A stretch of DNA of 8,924 nt from DTLC01 sp964555645 (lineage in GTDB: Bacteria > Verrucomicrobiota > Verrucomicrobiia > Limisphaerales > DTLC01), in assembly GCA_964555645.1 (NCBI GenBank), contig CAZKTA010000042.1, positions 1-8,924 of the forward strand, in the 5' to 3' direction. The notes under the pieces were generated by a model. That model saw only the letters and a list, made by a program, of their open reading frames with translations. It was not told the DNA's origin and did no database searches. The translations under genes and the position numbers were made by a program. Positions 1-5,935 of this stretch are shown here, piece after piece (positions within the stretch are counted from its first letter, which is position 1; each line of letters opens with the position of its first letter).

Positions 1-289
1 ATTCGTACAGCCAGTATGAGCCGTCTGCCAGTGTGACCCGGGTGCGTTGGTTGGCGTTGTTGTATTGGTAGGTGAATGAGATTGGGCTCGCAGAGCTCGC
101 CCCTGCGACCGACGAGATTGAGGTCAACCGGTTCAGGAAATCGTAGCTCTTGGTAGTCGTCATGCGCGTCGTGGTGCCTTGCCTGAAGGTAATCTGGCTG
201 ACCAACGGGGAGTTGGCAAAACTATATTGCCGAAAACGGAGCGCCAACACTTGCCAATCATAAGAACCGACCCGTTCAAGATGCAGCGC
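1..289 (-). pseudogene. RHS/YD-repeat protein fragment, runs off left edge
   Basis: The minus strand encodes typical RHS/YD-repeat sequence, including the segments MTTTKSYDFLNRLTSIS and FTYQYNNANQRTRVTLADG followed by SYWLYE. The YD-type signature (Y-D-x-L-N-R-L) and the YQYNNANQRT...DGSYW pattern belong to RHS repeat proteins, which form large beta-barrel shells that encapsulate C-terminal toxin or variable domains. The frame is open from base 289 to base 1 and continues beyond the window. An in-frame TAA lies just upstream at 290-292. Convincing RHS similarity begins only near base 235, at QYSFANSPLVSQITF. No start codon or signal peptide is visible, so this is an internal fragment whose 5' part is missing or scrambled. 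It shares its strand with the A/B/C genes to the right, and the insertion sequence lies between them. The RHS assignment is fairly sure; whether the piece is still expressed is unknown. Confidence 0.72.
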
Positions 290-483
290 TTATCCCGCCA
301 GGTCGTGTTCTCGACGGTGCCCCACCCGCCTCGCCGTAAGAAGCTGGGCAAGAAAGTTTTGGGCCTTATCTAAGGGCCATTCATCTCTGACCCCTTTACT
401 TTTTGCTTATCCGACCCCGCCACCAGATGGTGGTGGAGCGTTGCCGCAAGTGGTCACAAAAACCATCGAACAATGCCCTTAAC
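290..483. other. Non-coding junction between RHS fragment and insertion sequence
   Basis: No gene is recognised here. A near-palindrome, GGGCCTTATCTAAGGGCC, lies at 360-377, next to an AGAGATGAATGG / AAAGGGGTCAG-type stretch on the minus strand at about 380-404. A six-base inverted repeat, CCACCA-GA-TGGTGG, lies near 421-434. The minus-strand frame through 300-351 (RRGGWGTVENTTWRDKRC) does not match RHS repeats convincingly. The region is best read as scrambled sequence between the truncated RHS gene and the left end of the insertion sequence. Confidence 0.4.
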
Positions 484-504
484 TAGTGTCCGGCGTTAAA
501 CCCG
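484..504 (+). repeat. Left terminal inverted repeat of the insertion sequence
   Basis: The sequence begins TAGTGTCCGGCG and ends AAACCCG. It matches the reverse complement of 2212-2232 at 15 of 21 positions: the first five bases, an internal GGC, and the AAAC-CG block are shared. It lies 120 bp upstream of the transposase start, as expected for a left end. Confidence 0.5.
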
Positions 505-623
505 AAGTGGCGCTCTGGAGTTGCGGTTGCTGAGCTGGAGCGCGAGCGAATGTTGGTGTGGTGTTTGAATGTTTGCTGGGATTTTGGTGTCTGAACCAGC
601 AACATTCGACGTTGTTATTCGCC

Positions 624-2060
624 ATGCGCCGACATTTCCAATCCCAGCCCGATTTGCGGATCACACCCATTGAAAAGATTCGCCTGCCGCTCGAGAGCCG
701 CGACGAACTGCCGCCGATTCTGGCCGGTCTCCACTGGGTCTGGACGCACCCCACTCTCAAGGCCGGGATATTCGCCCTGCTGGGTAGCCAGGGTCCTGGC
801 CGGCAAAAAGGCCACCGGCCGGCCCGGCATGGACCTGTGGCAAATCCTGGTGCTGGGCATCGTGCGCCTGGGCTTGGACGCCGACTGGGACCGCATGGAA
901 CACATCGCCAACTTTGACACGCTCGTGCGCCAGATGCTGGGTCTGCCGGCCACACCATGAGACGAGGAGTCCAAGCGGTTCTGCCATCAAATTCTGCGGG
1001 ACAACGTTGCGCTGCTGGACGACGAACTGCTCCAGCAGATCAACGCGCGCATCGCGGCGGCTGGAAGAGCGGTGTTCGCAAAAAAGGCGGCGCGCCGCTG
1101 GCGGCGCTTGAAGTCAAAGTGGACACCTACGTGTTGGAAACCGACGTGCATTTCCCCACCGACCTGAACCTGCTCTGGGACGCGGGCCGCAAGTGCGTGG
1201 ATTTGATCATGAAGTATCGCGACCAGTTCGGCTACGCCTTGCCCGGCTGGCGGAAGGCCAAGGACTGGCGGCGGAAACTCAAAACGTGCGAACGCGCCAC
1301 CAGCCAGGTGGTTTATCGTGGCGGTCTCAACCAGGAAGCGCGGCTGAAACGGGCCGTGCGCGACTATCTGGCCGTGGGGGCGAACTCTCCGCCAAAGTGC
1401 GGGACAGTCTTTCGCGCCAGTGCGACCAGCCCGTGGAACTGGCGCACTGGGAGGCACTGGAATACTTCCAGCGCATGCTCGCCAAACACCTGGATTTGGT
1501 CGAACGGCGTCTGCTGAACCCATTCCCGCACACGCGAAAGTCTATTCGCTCTTCGAGCCGCACACCGAATGGATCCAGAAAGGCAAGCAACGGCCCAACG
1601 TGGAACTGGGCCATCGGTTGCTGATCGCGACCGATCAACACCAGTTGATCCAGGATTACGACGTAGCGGCGGGCGTGGCCGACGTGGACCGGAGCGTGCC
1701 GCTGGCGGATCGGTTGCTGGGCCGCTACGGGGAAGGCGCGCTGGCCAGCCTGAGTTTCGACAAAGGCTTCACGCGCGCCGAAGATCGTGAGCTGTTAAGC
1801 CTGTATGTGCCCGATGTGGTGATGCCCAAGCGCGGCAGGAAGAACGCGGTGGAAACCCAACGCGAAAGCGCGAAGCGATTTGTGGCGTTGCGCAAGGCGC
1901 ACAGCGCGGTGGAGAGCGAGATTAACAGTCTGGAACACCAAGCTTGAACCGGTGCATTGACGTGGGGATCAAAGGCTACCTGCGCTACGTGGGTTACGGC
2001 GTGATGAGCTACAACCTGCACGTGATCGGATGGCACCTGCTGGCGCGCGCCTCCGGCTGA
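624..2060 (+). pseudogene. ISNCY-family (ISDol1-like) transposase, multiply frameshifted
   Basis: Joining frames gives one transposase of about 480 codons. Recognisable blocks in order are: MRRHFQSQPDLRITPIEKI; GKKATGRPGMDLWQILVLG; RMEHIANFDTLVRQMLG; an E-V-K-V-D-T-Y-V-L-E-T-D-V-H-F-P-T-D block; SLFEPHTEWIQKGKQRP; SFDKGFTRAEDRELL; VMPKRGRKN; AHSAVESEINSLEH; and a C-terminal L-N-R-C...YVGYGVMSYNLHVIG block. These are typical of the ISDol1-like group of ISNCY DDE transposases, where the aspartate of SFDKGF is a plausible catalytic residue. Lesions, in order: a shift near 785-795; TGA at 958-960, where the frame otherwise continues and TGG would be expected; one base missing in the A run at 1080-1085; one base missing around the G run at 1376-1380; a shift near 1518; and a shift near 1941-1945. 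No active protein can be made. Start ATG 624 was chosen because similarity begins there. Confidence 0.85.
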
Positions 2061-2211
2061 AGCCGCCCGCGCAGACCTCGCCTGTCAAGTCCGACGGGAG
2101 AGTTGTCGGCGTCTCCGGAGAATTTTGGCGCTGGGAGCGGGATGGGGGACGAAAAATCAGCTATTGCACGTCCGCCACCCGCCATCTGCACACTGTCCTT
2201 TTTCAAAAACA
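2061..2211 (+). other. Non-coding 3' part of the insertion sequence
   Basis: This stretch lies between the transposase stop TGA (2058-2060) and the right inverted repeat. It holds no recognisable gene and is read as the untranslated tail of the element. Confidence 0.4.
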
Positions 2212-2232
2212 CGAGTTTCCGGCCAGCCACTA
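2212..2232 (-). repeat. Right terminal inverted repeat of the insertion sequence
   Basis: Read on the minus strand it begins TAGTGGCTGGCC and ends GGAAACTCG, matching the left end at 15 of 21 positions. Beyond it, after only 19 bp, lies the TAG stop of B2. Confidence 0.5.
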
Positions 2233-2251
2233 ATTTGCCGCAGCCCAGCGC

Positions 2252-3539
2252 CTATCTCTTGCCTAAGTCCTCAACCGCTAATGAGTCAAGCCATACCGGA
2301 ACCTCCCGCGCGTCTTCGCCTTCCGCTCGAAACCATACAGCAATTGAATCGCTGTCGCCGGATAGCGTTATTTCCCCAGCAACGGTCTCCAAAGGCCTTA
2401 CACCGGAGGGCATTCCCGTATGCTGACCATTCACGCCGCCGGTGGCGTCGTGTCGCGCAAGTTCTCCTGCGCTTTTCCCTCTTCTGCCATTAGGTAGCGC
2501 TTCTTCACCGGCCATTTGCTTTTGGGTTAAATCTTTTCCATGCCCAGGAAGCTGAACCGCGTGCAATGTAACCGGCAAGCTACCAGCTTGGGCATCCAAC
2601 TTGTTAAGGCGCGCGCTCACACGATATACATGGCCAGGTTTCAGCCCCAGCCAACGCCGATACAAGCCCGCCTGCCACCCCCCCAGTGCCTTTGAACACC
2701 TGATAATACTTAAGGCGCCAAATCTCAGTACCACCTCCAAGCGGCGGAGGATGCAAAATCCCCTGTCGGCATTCGACCTTGGCCCCGGTGGGTGTGTAGG
2801 CCCAAAAGCGGAACCCGGGCACAACACCATGAGAAAACGGGACATTTATGACAGGTTCTTGCCTGACAAAGTTCACGAGTCTAATCGCCGTGGCAGTTGA
2901 TGGCAGCCCATCCTTTACCCCTACAACGGCAAGCAGGATGTTGGTCCCCTCTGGCCAACGCCAGTTTGGAGGAGCCAGTTTCGTGATCTCACATTCGTAT
3001 CGCTCCGCATTTCCAGGCAATACCTCTATCGCCATTGGCATCACCACACCTCCAAACACCCATAACGCGTCATACGCTGTATCGTTAACCCATCTTAAAA
3101 TCACCTTGTTTGATTCGCACATAGCACTCAGGTACACGGGCGCTGGTGGTATGTTAAAGCCCCGATCATCACCTCCCGCAATCCAAACTGGTGCTTCGAG
3201 CCGTTGGCCGCCACGCAGCAAAAAATCACCCCCGGGTAGAATCAAACCATCCGCCTTCTTCACAGCTTCAATCCCGCCAGGCACGTAACCACTGGTGGTT
3301 ATTGCCCGGGCCAACCGCTCGAGTACCGTAGCAGAGTCGTCTCCAGGGAGGTTTGTCACCACGAAATTCGGATGGGTCGCAATTGGCCCAGAGATACGCG
3401 TTAAAACCATTACACCACCTGCAGATTCGCCTTTCAGAACAAAGTGTGTCATTGCCATTTTCATCTGTGCGCGAACTGGCAACGCGAACAGCGCAATGGC
3501 GAAACCCATCATCAAGGTGCACACAATCATCTTTTTCAT
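2252..3539 (-). pseudogene. B2: secreted FN3/jelly-roll-like protein, paralogue of B1, split by a frameshift
   Basis: The product starts at ATG 3539 with a classic signal peptide (MKKMIVCTLMMGFAIALFALPVRAQ). Earlier in-frame starts, reaching back to 3713, lie in the inserted MITE and are unlikely. Segments parallel to B1 follow in order: ILPGG and WIAGGDDRGFNIPPAP; an FN3-like stretch with V-I-L-R-W-V-N; INVPFSHGVVPGFRFWAY; then YYQVFKGTGG. The frame then breaks at seven G on the coding strand (2678-2684). Homology to B1 resumes in the next frame as GLYRRWLGLKPGHVYRVSAR and runs to DSLAVEDLGKR and TAG. Removing one G restores a single protein of about 428 residues, close to the 437 of B1. The remaining frame is clean, so this is a recent lesion, a sequencing error or a slippage-controlled gene. 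No function is known; an exported binding or surface role is inferred from the domains. Confidence 0.72.
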
Positions 3540-3594
3540 GGCTCGTTTAATCTTTTTCGGTTTGATGTTTCGACTAAAGTTGACATATACAGCT

Positions 3595-3609
3595 TTAGAG
3601 CATTTCCAT
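3595..3609 (+). repeat. Left terminal inverted repeat of the MITE
   Basis: TTAGAGCATTTCCAT is repeated without mismatch, inverted, at 3740-3754. Confidence 0.75.
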
Positions 3610-3639
3610 AAATGTCCTAGCGACTTGAACACCCACCAA

Positions 3640-3710
3640 CCCCTCACCCGGTCCCGCAACTGCGGGACCACCCTCTCCCCATCGGATAGGGAGAGGGTCG
3701 GGGTGAGGGG
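3640..3710. repeat. Nested palindromes able to form a three-way junction
   Basis: Three perfect stems are visible. The outer stem pairs CCCCTCACCC (3640-3649) with GGGTGAGGGG (3701-3710). The first inner hairpin pairs GGTCCCGCA (3650-3658) with TGCGGGACC (3661-3669) around a two-base loop. The second inner hairpin pairs CCCTCTCCC (3671-3679) with GGGAGAGGG (3689-3697) around a nine-base loop. The CCCTCACCC...GGGTGAGGG theme resembles a GC-rich palindrome widely scattered in bacterial intergenic DNA, whose translation gives the spurious peptide LTPTLSL. Here it forms the core of the MITE. There is no T-run, so a rho-independent terminator is not supported. Confidence 0.75.
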
Positions 3711-3739
3711 CAACTGCCAGCAGACTCGCTACATGATTC

Positions 3740-3754
3740 ATGGAAATGCTCTAA
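3740..3754 (-). repeat. Right terminal inverted repeat of the MITE
   Basis: This is the exact inverted copy of 3595-3609. It ends nine bases before the stop codon of A2'. Confidence 0.75.
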
Positions 3755-3763
3755 CACCCGAAC

Positions 3764-4533
3764 TCAATAATCATAACATCGGTTTGTGACACAATTCCGC
3801 TTCTTACCTTGAGCGTCAAAACAATGTGGCCCGTCTCGCGTGCCACATGTTGTCTTAAGCCAGTACCCATTTCCAGTTTGGGTGTCCCGAATCCACCACC
3901 ATGAGCCCCTAAATACATCTTGGCAGTTGTATTTGGCGTATCTCGCCCGGATCTCGCTGCCGGCATACAAGCAGTGGCCTACGTCGCTACCATCGAAGTA
4001 AAAGATAAAGCATGTGGCATCGGGATTGCAATTCGGGTTGGCTTGGCTGCAGGACGTGCAAACCATTTGTGCCGTTTGTCCACAAGGTGAATTAGTTATG
4101 GGACCCGCCCACGGCGGTATCGGTGGGCTGCCGCCGCACTGTACGCCAGAAGGCAAGACCGGAACCACATTAAAGCCGGTGTGATTTGCGCAATCACAAT
4201 CGCGGCCGACCGTCTGGTATGCAGCGGCCGCGCAGTTCGTGTTGTCATTCGACCTCGCTATAATGGCGTAGGTTTCCTCCACATTTCCAATCCGCACCGT
4301 GGCGCAACGCCGCTGCCTGATATTGTGGCTCCGTTGGTGCGCGTGGGAAGAATTGACCAGGTAACCCCGCCGGGATGGCAACTATTGGTCAGGCAAAAAG
4401 TGACACTGCGATTCGGGTCCTGGCAGCGATTGATCAGAGCATTTGTTGAATGTGGCGTAATCTCGAGGTTGATCACCTTAAAACTGACGCTTCTGGAGAT
4501 CGTTCCGCCGCCAATCGGCGGCCGACAGCACCA
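3764..4533 (-). pseudogene. A2': truncated, frameshifted paralogue of A1
   Basis: Homology to A1 starts near its residue 155 (C-x4-P-x-GGGT) and runs to the shared C-terminal V-T-N-R...D-Y. No signal peptide or N-terminal half is present. The first part (GGGTISRSVSFKVINLEITP, TNALINRCQD, SVTFCLTNSCHPGGVTWS) lies in one frame up to about 4308. The second part (CATVRIGNVEETYAIIARS, VGRDCDCANH, then a cysteine-rich tail) lies in another frame. A1 reads SGGGDCAIVKIGNV at this point, and A2' reads SGSG-CATVRIGNV if one base is restored between 4307 and 4308, so a single-base deletion is the simplest explanation. Upstream, the frame runs into the end of B1 without a plausible start. With truncation and frameshift the gene is almost certainly inactive. 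It is evidence of a past tandem duplication of the A-B pair. Confidence 0.75.
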
Positions 4534-4570
4534 AGCGGCCGTGCTCGGGCTTATTCTGGAAGCCCAGCGC

Positions 4571-5884
4571 CTATCTCTTGCCCAAGTCCTCAATCGTCAG
4601 CGAATCAAAACCAACCGCAACATCATCTGCATCCTTGCCCTCGAGCCTGAACCAGACTGTGATTGAATCACACCCCTCAGGCAATGCAATGTCGCCAGCG
4701 ACATTGTCCGGCGCTTTGACGCCCGATGAAACTTTTACCCATTGACCTGCCGTATAACGCGTCGAATCGCACCTGGCAATTTGAGCCGCTTTTGGCCCTT
4801 TTGCCCCGGTTGGTAATTCATCAAGCCCAGCTAGCTGCCTGATCGATAACTGCTTTCTGGCAGGCGGATTAGGGGCTGCATGGAACGAAAATGCCCAGCC
4901 ATCACCACGTGCTTCGAACACGTTCAGTCGGGCACTTACCCGATACACCTGCCCAGGCTTCAAACCTATGAACCGACGCAACAAACCGCCGCAACCGGGA
5001 CCATAGCTCTTGACAACTTGGTAAAAACCAGGTGCATCCAACGACGTGCCATTACCGGTGGAGCTCAGCGCTTTGCCTTGCTGAAACGCGATTGCTTTAG
5101 CACTTAAGTTGTATGTCCAAGCTTCAAAACCTGGTGCGATCCCATGCACAAACGGCACATCCATTACCGCCCGCTGTTGCACTCCAACTTTGTCGAACAA
5201 TACGGGACCGCCACTAGATACGACCCCGTCTTTTTCCCCTAACACCAGGACTCGCAAATCCTCTGGGTGAAGGCTCTGTATGAAATACGGTCTAAAGGTG
5301 TAGCTTGTTGAGCTTCCCGGCAACTTCGCAATGCGGTTGTATGTGCCCATGTAGTGGATTAACACCCAGTCGTAGCCAGCAGACGGATTCACCCACCGAA
5401 CCGTCACATTATCCGTGTCAGTGTCATACGACACGCTTACTGCCTCGGGTGGGGCAGGTAAATTAAAGCCAATATCAGTGCCGCCTACTAACCATTCAGC
5501 GGACAGTATCCCGCCTCCAGGAAGAATCAAAATAGCCGCTTCATTTGTGGGCATCAGTCTGACTTTAATTCCCATTTCTTCCAACTGTTTTGCTAGTCGG
5601 CTAGCCACTACTTGTGCCGAGTCACCCGGATGGTTTGTTGCAATTGCCCACAGCCTCTTTCCAGATGGCCATTTCCCTGAACAACTGGCCAACTCTAAAG
5701 TGCCACCCTTTGAAACACCTTTCAATGTAATTGCTGTTTCTGCTGGCATTGCTGCCAACTCTGTCTGGCTATTACTGCCTGCTTGGTTACCTGCTGAAAT
5801 GCTATATGCTAGCGCACCCATCAACACAACCGTGCTCACCGCAAACGAGTGCGCTACCTTACCGTACAATCTTATCTTTTTCAT
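4571..5884 (-). CDS. B1: exported protein with FN3-like and C-terminal jelly-roll-like domains
   Basis: Start ATG 5884 places MKKIRLYGK directly before a hydrophobic segment (residues about 9-31, AHSFAVSTVVLMGALAYSIS), a signal peptide or anchor. A TTG at 5920 would add 12 residues ahead of the signal and is less likely. No Shine-Dalgarno site is clear. Residues about 40-135 form an uncharacterised domain ending in ILILPGGG and WLVGGTDIGFNLPAPPE. An FN3-like segment follows at about 143-230 (V-S-V-S-Y...N-V-T-V-R-W-V-N-P). The C-terminal half (about 245-437) has features of a galactose-binding-like jelly roll: PFVHGIAPGFEAWTYN, GLKPGQVYRVSARLN, TAGQWVKVS, VGFDSLTIEDLGKR. It ends with TAG. It follows A1 by 51 bp and is probably cotranscribed. 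Domain calls are by eye; no enzyme motif is recognised. A binding or matrix role outside the cytoplasm is inferred. Confidence 0.8.
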   Translation of the reverse strand: MKKIRLYGKVAHSFAVSTVVLMGALAYSISAGNQAGSNSQTELAAMPAETAITLKGVSKGGTLELASCSGKWPSGKRLWAIATNHPGDSAQVVASRLAKQLEEMGIKVRLMPTNEAAILILPGGGILSAEWLVGGTDIGFNLPAPPEAVSVSYDTDTDNVTVRWVNPSAGYDWVLIHYMGTYNRIAKLPGSSTSYTFRPYFIQSLHPEDLRVLVLGEKDGVVSSGGPVLFDKVGVQQRAVMDVPFVHGIAPGFEAWTYNLSAKAIAFQQGKALSSTGNGTSLDAPGFYQVVKSYGPGCGGLLRRFIGLKPGQVYRVSARLNVFEARGDGWAFSFHAAPNPPARKQLSIRQLAGLDELPTGAKGPKAAQIARCDSTRYTAGQWVKVSSGVKAPDNVAGDIALPEGCDSITVWFRLEGKDADDVAVGFDSLTIEDLGKR

Positions 5885-5935
5885 ATGGGTGTTCGTCAGT
5901 ATGGGTTTTGTGCCGGTCAAACTACTCAGTAATCT

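Larger units (their letters stand above)
484..2232 (+). mobile_element. Degenerate ISNCY (ISDol1-like) insertion sequence
   Basis: The element of about 1.75 kb is defined by a decayed ISNCY-type transposase (624-2060) and by a pair of imperfect terminal inverted repeats at 484-504 and 2212-2232. Aligned by eye without gaps, 15 of 21 positions match, and both ends begin TAGTG. The length suits an element with a transposase of about 480 codons plus short ends. No target-site duplication is seen: the flanks read CCTTAAC on the left and ATTTGCC on the right. The missing duplication, together with the many lesions, points to an old immobile copy or to rearrangement after insertion. The right end lies only 19 bp past the stop codon of B2. 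The ends are inferred from the inverted repeat, and the true boundaries could differ by some bases. Confidence 0.65.
3595..3754. mobile_element. 160-bp MITE-like element with 15-bp perfect terminal inverted repeats
   Basis: The ends TTAGAGCATTTCCAT (3595-3609) and its exact reverse complement (3740-3754) are perfect inverted repeats. Similarity extends inward to 25 of 31 positions, with AAT and TAGCGA blocks shared. The interior contains nested palindromes and no gene. The outermost bases include TA at each end, which would fit a TA target site as used by IS630/Tc1-type elements; that family link is an inference. The element sits between the stop of A2' and the start of B2. Without it the A2'-B2 gap is about 64 bp, similar to the 51 bp between A1 and B1, which is what a clean insertion into an intergenic spacer predicts. 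Confidence 0.7.

Noticed and set aside
479..1641. Minus-strand open frames across the insertion sequence
   Set aside because: The plus strand carries recognisable transposase blocks; the minus frames are compositional shadows.
3640..3710. Branched fold as a tRNA or other known RNA gene
   Set aside because: It has three arms only, lacks conserved tRNA bases, and sits symmetrically inside a MITE.
3540..3713. Upstream start of B2 at 3713
   Set aside because: The first part is the spurious translation of the palindromic MITE core, and a full signal peptide begins at ATG 3539.
4507..4522. GCCGCC-AATC-GGCGGC hairpin as a terminator of B1
   Set aside because: No T-run follows on the minus strand and it lies within A2' homology, so chance within coding sequence is likely.
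4181..4666. Plus-strand open frame of 161 codons
   Set aside because: It lies antisense to A2' and the end of B1, both supported by paralogy; no independent feature is visible.
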